DNA from: Eudorina sp. 2006-703-Eu-15
Taxonomy: Eukaryota; Chlorophyta; Chlorophyceae; Chlamydomonadales; Volvocaceae
Assembly (NCBI GenBank): GCA_003117195.1
Contig: BDSI01000031.1
Coordinates: 285,501-349,500, forward strand
Direction of reading: 5' to 3'
DNA: 64,000 nucleotides
A model generated the notes under the pieces. It saw nothing but the letters and a program-made list of their open reading frames with translations, ran no database searches and was not told where the DNA came from. Positions 37,798-51,298 of this stretch are shown in pieces (position 1 is the first letter of the stretch; each line of letters opens with the position of its first letter). The position numbers and the translations under genes are program-made.

Positions 37798-40700
37798 TGT
37801 GTGTGTACCCCCTTCCTGTGCATCCGTGTGTGCGCGCCTGTGTGCACATGTGTGTGTGTGTGTGTTTAACAAGAAGCCCACCCATAACCGCCCACGTGTG
37901 TGTGTGGGGGGGGGGGGGCGGGGTGGCGGGGTCCGGGAAGGGCCTGAGGCCGGGGCCAAGGCGGGCGACCTGGACTCCGGCTAAGGTGCTTGGGACTGGA
38001 GGGCGCCGTCAGGCGTCTGAGGGTGTGCAGGTCTGTGTTGACCTGCGTGGAATCGCCTCGCATGGCCCATGCGTTGTCCGTTGGCCCCCACTCCCGGGTC
38101 AATGCCCGTGCCCGTGTACGTGTGTACGGCAGGTGTACCACAATGAGGTGACGGCGCGGCTGCGGGAGCGGCGGCTGGAGAACGACTCGGACTTCGAGTG
38201 GGTCAAGGTGCTGCGGTTCTACCTGGAGGTGAGTGGGGGGCTGGGGGGCGGGGGGAGAGGGAGGGAGGGGACGGGGGCAGGGGGGTGTCCCGGACTCGCC
38301 CGCAGCGTGAGAGTTGGGAAGAGGATTTCGGTGAGGACGGCTTGGCCGCAGCGCATGCAGAGAAAGGGGGGAGGGGGGTCCGCACCACTGCGGTGGCGCA
38401 ACGGGCGGGCCCCGCCGGGGGCGGTCTCTTGCCCCGAGGCGCGGCGGCCTGCCACCAGCTCTGCCATCGCCAGCGTCAGTCGGTTCCTGCTCACCGCCTG
38501 GGGACGCGGACCTGCACGTGGAGCTGAGGGGGGGGATGACGTGGGGTGTCTGCCGCTGCAGGGCCCCGACTGCGTGGCGCACTGCGGCTACACGTCGTAC
38601 CCGTACGGCTACGAGTACCTGGGCAACAGCCCCCGCCTCGTCATCACGCCGCTCACGGAGCGCGCGTTCTCGTCCATGATGGCTGCCGTACACCTGCACT
38701 TCGGCGGCGCGCCGGAGGGACCCGCGGGTACGTGGTGCCCCTCTCGCGCGCGTGGGGGCCTCGGGGGCCACCCGGGGGGCGAGGAGGGAGGGGAGGGGAG
38801 GGAAAAACACAGACACGGGGTCCGTACCAATGCCGTACCCTGCCGTACGACTCTTAACCTTGTGTCGTACCTGTTCCCGCTGTTCGTTCCGCCTTACGCA
38901 CCCTCCTTACGTACCCGCCATACCCGCCGTACGCGCCCTCTCCCCCCCGCCCTCCTTCCCCCCAGGCACCGGCAAGACCGAGACCGTGAAGGAGCTGGCC
39001 AAGTGCCTGGGCAAGCAGTGTGTGGTGTTCAACACCACCGAGCAGCTGGAGAGCGGCCACCTGACCCGACTGCTGATGGGCATCATCTCCACGGGGGCGT
39101 GGGCCTGCTTCGACGAGTTCAACCGGATGGACATGGAGGTGCGCGTCCAAGGGGGGGGCGGCTGGGGGGGGCCGGGGAAGAGGGGGGAAGACGGGAAGGG
39201 GGGAAGAGGCCCAGGACGCAGGGGAAAGATGGGGCTCCCGGATTAACCTTTGCTCTGGTAGTCAGCGCGCTTCGTATGTCTCCTATAACCCGCCCGTCCT
39301 CCTCCCCCCCCCCGTGCGCGCTCCTTCCCCATCTCTGCCTGCTGCCCGCTGCCTGCTGCTTCACAACTCCGGGCCCTAAGTCACTCACGGTATGTCGATC
39401 AAGACAGCGGAGCCGCGAAACTCGACCTCCGTCGCCCCTTCCTCCGCTGTCAACCAAATGCTCCTTATACCCCTCCCCCTCCCCCCTCATCCCCCCTCCC
39501 CCCAGGTGCTGTCAGTGGTGGCCAAGCAGATCATGGTCATCCAGACCGCCCTGGCCGCTGGGCAGCGCTACACCGTGTTTGAGAGCCGTACAATGTACGT
39601 CAACAGCTCACTGGCCATGTTCGTCACCATGAACCCCATGTACGAGCACCGCACCGTGCTGCCGTCCAACCTCAAGGTGGGCCACCGGGGGGCGGGGGCC
39701 GAGGGGGACTGCATGGCGGGGTGGGGCCGGGGGCCCAAAAGGGGCGGGGAAGAGGGACTTGGAAGGGGGGGCCGCGGAGCCGCCGCCTCCTGCAGCTACC
39801 CCGTAGGAGGGGGCGGCTTCCCGGGACCCCTCCCAGCCCATCCCGCCGCTCAGATTGATTCCCCTGACACACCGTCGGCAGCGCCTCAGCACCGCAGCAC
39901 AGCCGGCCCTGCCTACCACACACCAACGAACTCGCCCACCTCCGAAACCTTCCCCATGTCCCCTGTTGTCAATACAGACGGCGACATCGCCAAGGTCAGC
40001 GAGTCACCGGGCCCCTGCCCTCCCCTCCTCGCCTCCCTCCCCCTTACTTCGACCCCCCTCCCCCCTTCCCCCCCCCCCCAGGCCCTGTTCCGCCCCGTGG
40101 CCATGATGGTGCCCGACTACACCATGATCGCGGAGGTGTCGCTGTACGCGGCGGGCTTCCAGGCGGCACAGATGCTGGCCACCAAGCTGGTGTCCTGCCT
40201 CAAGGTGGTGGGGGGGGGGTCGGGTCGGGTCGGGTCGGGTCGGGTCGGGCGGAGCAAGGGCGGGGAGAGAGGTGCCGTACCTGCCGTACGCCCTCACCTG
40301 CACATCCTCCGCCGCCCGACCTCATGGGCTGCCCGCCGTCTCTGATCGACCTTGGTGGGCCCCGGGTGGGCGGCAGGGGGCCCGGCGGGGGAGGGGGAGA
40401 GGGGGAGGAACATCCCAACCTCGGCGGTTATCAGTTGGGTGCTCTCCTGCGGTTTCGCTGTATGGCTTGACAACGAGGAAGGGGGGAAAGAACCCGGCAG
40501 GCTGCTGGACAACGAGGAAGGGGGGAAAGAACCCGGCAGGCTGCTGGACAACGAGGAAGGGGGGAAAGAACCCGGCAGGCTGCTGGACAACGAGGAAGGG
40601 GGGAAAGAACCCGGCAGGCTGCTGGACAACGAGGAAGGGGGGAAAGAACCCGGCAGGCTGCTGGACAGGGACCTGACCCCACCACGTCGATGCCCCTGGG

Positions 40701-43700
40701 CTCTTCCCTCTTCCTTGCTGTTGCAGTCAAGAGCGGTATGTTCCTCGTTGCCTGCCTGCCAACTCGCCCTAACCCCCTCCTCTGCCCCCTCCTCTCCTCT
40801 CCCCTTCCCTTCCCTTCCCTTTCCGCAGATCGCCGCCGACCGGCTCTCCGCCCAGCAGCACTACGACTTCCAGATGCGCACCCTCAAGTCCGTACTGCTC
40901 ATCGCCACACAGCTCAGGTCCGAGAGGGCGCTAGCAGCCGCCGCAGCCGCCAAAGCCGCCGCCGCGGCCGCCGCGGCGGCGGCGGCGGCGGCCGCCGCCG
41001 CGCAGCAGCAGGCCCAGCAGTCCACCATCGGCCGCATGTCAATGCGCATGCGGTCCCTGACGTCGTCGCAGCTGCCGATATCCCCACCGGGGTCACAAAT
41101 GCTGGCGTCGGCGCCATCGATTCCGTTGTACTCGCCGTCATCATCCCAGCTGACGCTGCCGACGATGTCGTCGTCGCAACTGGTGCTGCCGGGGATGAGG
41201 ACCGCCGCCGCCGCCGCTGTCGCGGCGGCGGCGGCGGCCGGCAGTGGCAGCGGCGGCGGCGACACGCCGGCGGGCACGGGTGACGGCGGCAGCGGCGCGT
41301 CGCCGACGATCTCGGGGGCGATATCGGCGGCGACGTCGGTGGGCGGGGGGAAGGCGGGCCGGGGACCGGTGAAGGAGGTGGTGGGGCGGCTGACGGAGGA
41401 GGAGGAGGCGGCGCTGTGCAAGGTGGCGCTTCTGCGCTGCAACATGAGCAAGCTGCAGCAGGACGACGTGGCCATCTTCACGCACATGGTGGAGCGGGAG
41501 TTCCCGCAGCCGGTGCCGCTGGACCCGCTGCACGCCACCATCGAGAGGTACCTGCACGAGGCGGCGGAGCTGGTCGGGAAGCAGGTGCGGGAAGCGGGGG
41601 GGGGTGGGACGGGGAGGGAGGGGCGGAGGGCGAGGAGGGAGGGGCGGAGGGCGAGGAGGGAGGGGCGGAGGGCGAGGAGGGAGGGGCGGAGGGCGAGGAG
41701 GGAGGGGGCTGCCGAAGGGAGGAGGGGGACTGGCGAGGGGGAGGGGTGTAGGGCGGGAGGGGCGAGGGTTGGGAGGGACCCAGCCATACCGGGAGAGGGC
41801 TGTGGGGCGTCATCCGCGGGCAGCTCCCCTTCCCTCCCTTCCCTCCCTCCTCTCCTCCCCCGGGTCCCCACCTGCCCTCATTACCCCCTCCCTCTCACAC
41901 GCCCATACACCCACGCACCCACATCCGCACCCATCGCCTTCCTTTTCCAACTCTCCCCCGGCCCCCCCCCGCTGCCCCCCTCCCCACACACACGCAGGCC
42001 ACCCCCGAGCTCGTCCTTCGGGCCCTCCAGCTCCACGACATGCTGGCCATCCGCACGGGGATCCTGCTGCTGGGCCCCGCGGCCTGCGGCAAGACCTCCA
42101 TGTGGGCGCTGCTGCAGATGGCGCTGTCGCGGGTGGATGTGGAGGCGGGCGGGGTGCCGGTGTCCGCATTCGACATCTTCCCCAAGGTGGGGTACGGGGG
42201 GGCGACACGGGGGGGGGGCACGGGGCACGGCACGACACGGCACCACCCCGCGAGGGGGAACGGGGGAAAGGGGGGAAAGGGAGGAAAGGGAAGCAAATGG
42301 GGGAACAAGGGGGGGAAAAGGTTGGAGCGGGGGTGTACGGATGCGGGGTAGGAGTACGACGACAACCTGCGCCGCCGTACATGTTCGTACACAGATACAC
42401 ACCGTGCGTCATCCACCTCCACCCAACCCGTGCCACTTTAACCCCCGATTCCCCCCCCCGCCGCCGCCACCACCACGGCACCCCTTCCCCCCGCCCCCCC
42501 CTCACCTTGGGCGCTGGCTGTACGACATCGCAGGCCGTCAGCCCCAACCACCTGTACGGCGCGTACAACACCACGCACCAGCACTGGGCTGACGGCGTGC
42601 TGACCGCCGCGCTGCGCCAGGCGTGCAGTCGCGGCGTGACGGGCCTGGCGGGTCGCGCGTGGGTGGTGCTGGACGGCCCCGTCGACACGCGCTGGGTCGA
42701 GGGCCTGAATCCCGTACTGGACGACAATCGTACGCTGTGCCTGTCGTCGGGCGAGATGATGCCGCTGCGCGACGGCGTGAGCCTGCTGCTGGAGACTGAC
42801 AGCATCACCCACGCCTCCCCCGCCACCGTCAGCCGCTGCGGGGTGGTGTACATGTCGGCGCCCCCCGACCTGTGGCGCTCGGTGCTGGACTGCTGGCTGG
42901 AGCGGCTGCCGCCGCCCGTGTCCGAGTACCGGGGCAAGATCCGGGCCACCTTCATCAGCGTGTTCCCGGACCTGCTGAGGGCGTACCAGGTGGGGGCAGG
43001 GGCGCCCTAGGGGGGGGCCTAGGGGGAGGGGGGTGGGAGGGGGGTTGGGGGCCTGGGGGGGAGGGGGGGAGGCGGGGGAGAGGTATGGCTGTCTTGATTC
43101 GTTGATTGACGTAGGGACTTGATAGACCGTCCGGCGCGCAGCGCATATTTCCTCTTGGTTAGCATGCGGCTGTGGTGATCTTGGCCGTGGAGCCGATACG
43201 GGGCATAGATAGCAGAGTACGTGTCCCGTGTGCCGATCCACGCAGTCGCCTGATCCGGGTGATGACCCCGGTAATCGTATCGTACCTGGCACCCGCATCT
43301 CCGGCTTGTCACTCTGTCGATTATTATGTGATGTGATTCCCCGGGTGGCCCTGTTTACTCCCTCCTATGCTTGGGACGTTGAACGGCGAAAGGCCCAGCA
43401 TCTCCGGCCCCCTTCCCCAGGGACACATCGATGACGCCGCCCTCCCTGGTGCCCCCGCGCCCCCTTTCCCCGCGCGCCCTCCTTCCCCTCCGCCCTCCGC
43501 CCTCCCCTCCGGCCCTCCGGCCCTCCGGCCCCCGTGCCCTCATCCTCGTCCGCCCTCCCGCCCTCACCTCCCCACTCCCCCCCTCCCCACTCCCTTCCCT
43601 CCAGGACTCCGGCGAGCCCGACAGCTGGGCCCCGCGGCACCAGCCCACCACCATCATGGTGGGGGTGCTGAGGCTCATGGACGCACTGCTGCAGCAGGTG

Positions 43701-46700
43701 AGGGAGGGAGGGAGGGAGGGAGGGAGGGGGGGCAGGGGGGCCTGGGCTGGGCTGGGCGGCAGCAGTGGAGCAGCAATGGAGCGGCAGTGTAGTTTCCCCC
43801 TTACCCCTCTTCCCCCTCCTTGCCCCTACACACCCCCTACACACCCCCTACACACCCCCTACACACCCCCTACACACCCCTACACACCCCCTACACACCC
43901 CTACACACCCCCTATACACCCCTATACACCCCTACACACACCCTACACACCCCCTCCCCTCCCCTCCCTCCCCCCTCCCCCTCCGCAGCACTGCAGCTCC
44001 CGCCGCACCGAGCCCGGCGACCGGCAGCTGCAGGCCCGACTGGAGGCCGCCATGCTGTTCGCCACCGCCTGGGCCTTCGAGCCCTCGCTGCACGCCAAGA
44101 GCCGGCCCTTTTTCAACATCCTGCTGCGACAGGTGCGGCTCGGAGCGGAGCGGAGCGGGGAGGGGGGAGGGGAGGGGAGCGGGGGAGGGGGTTAAAATGA
44201 AACAGCCCAGAGGGGAGGGGAGCGGGGGAGGGGAGGAACGGTATATATCTACCGACGACCCCGCGTATGTACGTACATGTTTACATACATACATGTGTAC
44301 ATATATACCCCCTGACATGTCCATATGTGTCCAAATGTGTGTACGCGCCATTACGCGCCATTATGAGGTAGACGGGCGCTGCGGGTGGGGTGGCACTGCC
44401 CCGACTACCCAGTCGGTTCAGGGAGATCCCGGGAAGCCCATCCCGCGTGGCACCCACTTCCCGCCTGCCCCGGGCCCCCTTCCGGCCGCCTCCCCTTCCA
44501 GCCGCCTCCCCTTCCGGCCGCCTCCCCTTCCTCCCCTCCCTCCCCTCCTCCCCCCCTGCGCAGCTGAGCGCCCGCAGCATCAGCTACGAGATGGAGCACA
44601 ACGGCGTTCTGACGGAGGCCCGGTCCATGGGCTTCCACATCAGCCTGCCCACGGAGGGAAGCGTGTTCGACTACATGTTCGACTTCTCGGCGCTCAAGTA
44701 AGGGGAGGGGGGGAAGGGGGGGACTGAGGGGGCTGAGAAGCGAGGGAGAGGTGACTACTCCAGGGGTGGAGGTGAGAGGGGGTTGGCCGTCTCGGGGGTT
44801 GGAGCTCGTCCCGCGTCGATCAAACCCCAAGGGCCCCTCCTCACCCCTCCGTGCCCGTCCCGTATAAACACCGCATTGCTGCCTCCCCCTCTCCTCCCCT
44901 CTCCTCCCCTCTCCTCCCCCTCTCCTCCCCTCTCCTCCCCCTCTCCTCCCCCTCTCCTCCCCCTCTCCTCCCCTCTCCTCCCCTCCCGGGCCTCCCCACT
45001 GAACCTGCCCCCGCCCCTTCCCCCGCGCTACCCCTCCTCCTCCCCCTCCCCCTTATTTCTCCCCTTGTTTACCAATTTCCTATACTCCCTCCCCCGGTCT
45101 CCCCCCTTCACTTCCCCCCCCCAGGTGGGTCGCCTGGCACGACCACCTCAAGGCCCTGTCCGACTGGACCAAGCTGTCGCTGCTGCCCGGATCCTTCATC
45201 CCCTTCGGCTTCCGTCACCTGGTGGACAGCCACAACACCAGCGGCACCGGCCAGACCCTGGCCAGCGGCATGGCGGGACCCGGCGGCGGCAAGGCCTTCA
45301 TCCTCACCGCCGACAACCTGCCCGCCATCTACCTGCTGAGGACGCTGCTGACCGCCAAGTGCAACATACTGCTGTCGGGACCCACGGGTCGGTCTCGCGG
45401 GGGGCCGAGAGAGCGCGAGGTCACGGTTGGGGGGGAGGGAGCTAGGTGGCGCGGGGGATCGGTGGAAGAGCCGCCAGAGGGAGGCGGAGGGGGGGGATGA
45501 GGGCGGGCGGGGGGCACTGGAGGGGCACTGACCCCTCGGTCCCCCAACCCCCCAACCCCTTTCCATCTCAGGTGTAACGTCCAACCTACCCCCGACCCCC
45601 CGGATTCGTTTTGCGTTCCAGTTTTTAATTATCACCCTTCCCCCGTCTCCCCCGCTTTGCCTGCCCGGCCCCCCTCCCCCTTTCTCCCCCCCCCCAGGTG
45701 TGGGCAAGAGCTCCCTGCTGTACGCCCTGCTTCACAGCGCCAAGGACTGGATGACCAAGAACGGCGCCCTGGCGGACGACGAGGACGACTCGCCGCCCGT
45801 GGAGCCCACCGTCAGCGTCAGCGGGGCGGCGCCGTCGGTGGCGGACGACGACGCGGCCACGGCGGCGGGGTCCGTGTACGGCGGCGACGACGCGGCGTCG
45901 CGCTTCACCGACATGGAGTCACGTGAGCCAGCGGCGCCGGCGGGGGGAGGGGGCGGGGGGGCCGTCAGCCGTAGGGGATCCAGGGGTAAAGGGTTGCTCC
46001 AGGGGGGGGAGGAGGTGCTTTGCTCCAGGGGGATGTCTGCTCCCGAAATCTGCCGTCCGTTCGTTCCCGGCCTGGTGGGGCGGGGGGCCTAGGGTGTTCC
46101 GTCCGCGATGTACCCTTCAGAGGGCTACTCGACACACATTGTGCCTTGCTCATTCCCACCCTTGGTCTCCCGCCCAACCTCTTCACCTCCCCACACCCCC
46201 TTCCCCCTCCCCCTTCGGTGGCGGTGGTGGTGATGGCGATGGCGGCGGTGCAGTCCACGACGAGACCTCCGCCATGACGGGCGCCGACGACCTGCCCGGG
46301 GGGCCGCGGGGGGGGCCGCGGGGGGGGCCGCCGGGGGCGGGGGCGGCGGCGGCGGCGGCGGCGGCAGTGGGTCCGGGCGGCCGGTGTCGGTGCCGCTGAA
46401 CGACCCCGACTCGGTGAGCCCCCTGGACGTGCTCTACCTCACCCTGTCCAGCCAGTCCTCGGCCCGGGGCATCAAGAGGATGCTGGAGGGGCTGCTGACT
46501 CGGAGGCGCCGCAACGTGCTGGGGCCGCCCATGGGCAAGACGGCGGTGCTGTGGGTGGACGACGTGAACGCGGCGGGCAGGGACACGTTCGACACGCAGG
46601 TACGGGCGTGTGTACGGCATGTGTACGGCATATGTACGGGCATGTGTACGGCATGTGCATGGAAGGTGTAGATGGTCTTTTGTGTATCTGTAGGGGGCCA

Positions 46701-49700
46701 GCAGAGCAGGAGTGCGTGAGATGCAGGGGGCATAGCTAAGCCAGGAATGCCCGTATGCCACCGAACCGTTCCTGCCTCAGCCCATGAAGCAATTACCTGA
46801 GGACGAATGACGAGCTGTGTAGGTCGGCACATGTCGGCATGCTGTCGGAGTGGGGTTGAGATGATGTCACTGAGGGCTTTTGTGTTAGCTGGGTGCGGCA
46901 CGGCGTGTGGGCTGTGCTGTGTGGGAAGGGGGGCAGGGGAGGGATGTGGGAGGCGGAGGCGGACAACCGCCCTCTCCCGGCCCCAGTCCCTCTCCCCTCC
47001 CTATCGATGTTCTCACCCCGCCACCCCGCCACCCCCGCCCCCCCCGGCCCCCCTACGGGTTTATTTATTTTTTTTTCAATTTAACCCGCCCCCCCCCCCC
47101 GACGCTACACCGCCCCCCTAATTCCCCTTCCCCCCTCATCCCCCTCATCCCCCTCATCCCCCCTCATCCCCTCATCCCCCCTCATTCCCCCTCATTCCCC
47201 TCATTCCCCTCATCCCCCCATCCCCCCTCATTCCCCATCCCCCCATTCCCATCCCCCCCCCCCTCATTCCCCTCATTCCCCTCATTCCCCCTCATTCCCC
47301 CTCATTCCCCCTCATTCCCCTCATCCCCTCATCCCCCTCATTCCCCCTCATTCCCCCTCATTCCCCCTCATTCCCCCTCATTCCCCCTCATTCCCCCTCA
47401 TCCCCCCTCATTCCCCCTCATTCCCCCTCATTCCCCCTCATTCCCCTCATCCCCCCTCATTCCCCCTCATTCCCCCTCATTCCCCCCCATCCCCCCTCAT
47501 TCCCCCTCATTCCCCCTCATCCCCCCTCATTCCCCCTCATTCCCCCCATCCCCCCTCATTCCCCCTCATTCCCCTCATTCCCCCTCATTCCCCCTCATTC
47601 CCCCTCATTCCCCTCATCCCCCTCATTCCCCCTCATTCCCCCCATCCCCTCATCCCCCTCATTCCCCCTCATTCCCCTCATCCCCCCTCATTCCCCCTCA
47701 TTCCCCCTCATCCCCCCTCATCCCCCTCATTCCCCCTCATTCCCCCTCATTCCCCCTCATTCCCCCTCATCCCCCTCATTCCCCCTCATCCCCCCTCATT
47801 CCCCCTCATCCCCCTCATTCCCCCTCATTCCCCCTCATTCCCCTCATTCCCCCTCATTCCCCCTCATTCCCCCTCATTCCCCTCATTCCCCCTCATTCCC
47901 CCTCATTCCCCCTCATTCCCCCTCATTCCCCCTCATTCCCCCTCATTCCCCCTCATTCCCCTCATTCCCCCTCATTCCCCCCTCATTCCCCCTCATCCCC
48001 CTTCCGCCCCCCCCCCGCCAGGCCGCCGTGGAGGTCCTCCGCCACTGGTCCATCTCCAGCTGCTGGCACGAGGAGGACTCGACCCGCAACAAGGAGGTGG
48101 TGGAGACCTGCCTGCTGGCCTCCCTCACCACATCACAACACGCAAAACCGTGAGTGGGACACGCATAAGAGCACACACACATTTTTGTTAAACACACACA
48201 CACACACACACACACACATTCACACACACACACACGTTTTCTGACTATACACACGCGCGGCTCTGTTTTTTGTACACACGTTTGACCCACATAACATACA
48301 TGGTACGGCAGTGGATTTCAGTGCGAACGGGGCCGGTCCCTGCCACCACCACCACCTACACCATCTCAGTCGGCAAGAATTACTCTCCCCCAGTTCCAGC
48401 CCCAGTTCCAGAAGCATCAGCGTGACGCTTGGGCCCTGATACCCTTCCTCTCCTCCCTGCTTACCCCCCCCCCGCTCCCCCGTCGGCCCTGCCCTCGCCG
48501 CACCCCTCCCCCTCCCTCCCACCCCACCCCCACCTGGCGCCCCCAGCACCCCCCGGCGCTTCCTGTCCCAGCTGATGATGGTGGCCCTGCCCCCCATCTC
48601 CCACATGGGCTTCCACGCCATCTTCACGGATATGGTCACAAAGCTCATGACGCCAAACACCACACTGCCGTACGCGTTGGTAAGTACGGCATCACGACCC
48701 CCGCGGTGCGTGTCGGTGTGCGCGGGAGGGGGGGGTCGGGCGCGTTGCTGTGAAGGTGTCTGGTAGCACCAGGTCTTTGGGGTTACCTGGGGGACGTCAC
48801 TGCTCGGCTCACAGCGGGACACCTCCCCTCCCTCCTCCCTTCCTCAAACCCCCCCGACTCCTCTCCATTTCTACCCAACACTCTCCCCCTCCCTCGATTC
48901 CTGCCTCGCCCTCTCTCCCTTTCTCTCTCGCCCCCCTCCCCGTCCTCATCTCATCCCCCTCACCTGCCCCCCTCAGATCGACCTGCTGGTGGAGGCCACC
49001 CTGGACCTGTTCCGCAAGGTGACTTCGGAGCTGCTGCCCTCACCCACCCGGCCCCAGTACGTCTTCTCCATACTGCACGTGGCGCAGGTCTTCCAGGTGG
49101 GGGCGAGGGGAAGCTGGGCGGGGGGGGGGGGGGCTGGCTGTCAATAAACATTATATCATGGCACATTATTTTTTGAGTGTCGAAGTAGAAAGGTACTGGA
49201 GGTGTCAAGTAATATCTTATTTGATATCTATTTTTTGACATGATATCTGATCTGATCCCAAACCGCCGCAACCCCCTCTCCACCCCCCACCCACCCCCGC
49301 CTCCCCAACCCCATGTCCCCCCACCCCCCCCTCCGTTCCTCGCGCCCCCCCCGCCAGTCCATCTTCCACGCCACCCGCGCCAGCCGCTCCACCCCCGAGC
49401 TGCTGGTCCGGGTGTGGCAGCACGAGTGCCTCCGGGTCTTCTACGACCGCCTCACGGAGGCGTCGGCGCGGAAGTGGATGGTGGAGACGCTGCAGGAGGT
49501 ACGTGGGTGGGGTGAGGAGGGGGGCTTGGGAGGGGGAAGATATAGGATTGGGAGAGGGGGGAGGGGGAGAGGGGGAGAGGAAGAAGGGGGCGTGGGCGGG
49601 ACATGCTTGTGTGAGGGTGTATGGGTGCGTGAGTGGGTGGCTGGGAGGCTGGGTGGGGGGGGGAGACTCAGCGAGATGCGAGGCGGACGGACCACCCACC

Positions 49701-51231
49701 CACCCGCACCCACCCACCCACTCGGTTCGTTCTTCGGGTTTATTTCTTTTTTCAATTTAACCCACCCGCTCCCAGGTGAGCTCCCACTTCCTGTCGGACT
49801 ATGCGCCGCCCGGCCAGCCCGACCCCTACGAGATCATGCTCTGCACCTTCGCCACCTCCAACGGCGGCTACGAGCTGGCGGAGCACATCCTCCGCCGCCC
49901 CGACGGGGAAATCCCCGCCGCCGACAACGTCCTCGACGGCGACAGCTACGCCGACATCGAACCGCTCGGCGCCGCCGCCTCCGCCGCCTCCCTCAGCGGC
50001 GGCGTCGGCGGAGGCGCCAGCGAGCCCAACAGCCCCGACGCGCTTGGGCGCGGCGGCGGAGCCGCCGCCGGCGCCGCCGGAGGCAGCGCCGCCGAAAGCG
50101 GCCCCAACGTCGCCGCGGCGGCGGCTATCGCCGCCGCCGCTAGCGTGGCGGGTGGCATGCCTCAGATGACGGCCAACCGGGCCCTGGAGGCGCTGTATTC
50201 GGCGCAGCAGCAGGCGCCTTGGGTGGATGACGGGCGGCCGATGCGGGCGGTGGTGGAGGAGCGGCTGCTGGCGGTGGCGCAGGAGTTCGCGGATCAGCTG
50301 TTCGGGGGGCGGGGCCCCGCCACGGAGCCCATCTTCGTGTTCCGAAACGCGCTCATGCACCTGGCCCGCATTTCCCGGGTGCTGTCCATGGACATGGTGA
50401 GGGGGAGGGGGGTGAGGGGGAGGGGGGTGAGGAAGGCTGAGGAGGACGACTATAGGGGGGAGAGAGGTGAGGGCAGTTGACATCCAGGGGGATTGGAGTT
50501 TGGAGGAAGGCATGGCTGTGGGGTTTCAGGCAGTTGTGGTACAGCTGGGACTAGGGTGCCGGTGTGTGTATGTGTGCTGAGGGATGAGGATGGGTGGTTT
50601 CGGAGCGTGTCGGACTGCCCTCCTACACCCCTTCCCCCTCGAGATTTTTCCTCTTACGCCCCTCCCTTTACTTATCTTATTACAACCCCCTCTTCCTCCC
50701 TCTCCCCCCTCCCCCTCCTCCCGCCCCCCTCCCCCCCCTTTCTCCCATCGCTCAGGGCCACTTGATGCTGCTGGGCCCCCCCGGCTGCGGCCGCCGCACC
50801 CTGGCCCGCCTGGCCGCCCACATGTGCCGCTGCACCCTGATGGAGGCCAAGCTGAAGGACGACCAGAAGGGGTTCGCCTGGAGGGACGTGATCAAGGCGG
50901 CGCTGCAGTCCGCGGGGGTGCAGGGCAGGTGCGGCGGAAGGGGGGGTGCGACGGAAGGCGGGGGAGGGGGTAGGAGGCGGGGGAGGGGGGTGGGGGTGTT
51001 AAGAGAAACGCACCCGTTGGTTTGATGTGCTCGTTGGCCGGTGGGGCAGGTGTGCGTGGTATTCGATGGGCGTAGCAATCCTCAAAAGTGTGTGTGGGGG
51101 CGGGGGGCGAGGGGGGCAAAAGAGGAGATTGAGAGGAGAGGAGACGGCCGGGGTGGAGCGGTCGAGGGTTTTGAGTATGGGGAGTGAATGGGGGAGCATG
51201 GGGGAGGGGGCGGGTACGGGAGGAGGAGGAG

Positions 51232-51298
<67 letters not shown>

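Larger units (their letters stand above)
32985..38727 (+). other. Dynein tail end and linker
   Basis: Exons 32985-33141, 33382-33503, 33791-33991, 34300-34541, 34963-35198, 36011-36452, 36789-36998, 37386-37526, 38133-38228 and 38562-38727. The series carries typical linker features: [50 protein letters not shown], then [12 protein letters not shown] directly before the AAA1 entry motif YGYEYLGN. The linker is the lever that swings over the AAA ring during the power stroke. Codon phases close at every junction. Confidence 0.9.
45125..50396 (+). other. Dynein AAA3
   Basis: Exons 45125-45387, 45698-45922, about 46254-46599, 48022-48149, 48547-48679, 48977-49096, 49358-49498 and 49776-50396. 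P-loop [14 protein letters not shown] is split by a phase-1 intron at the same codon as in AAA1. Walker B region is [12 protein letters not shown] after [12 protein letters not shown]. Low-complexity insertions lie at about 46290-46375 and 49945-50155. The exon starting near 46254 needs one extra base, within its G-runs, to connect to the conserved frame. Confidence 0.9.

Noticed and set aside
50756..50928. AAA4 P-loop with Arg in place of Lys (GPPGCGRRT) as a novelty
   Set aside because: From family knowledge, many axonemal inner-arm dyneins carry GSGRQS in AAA4, so the Arg is not unusual.
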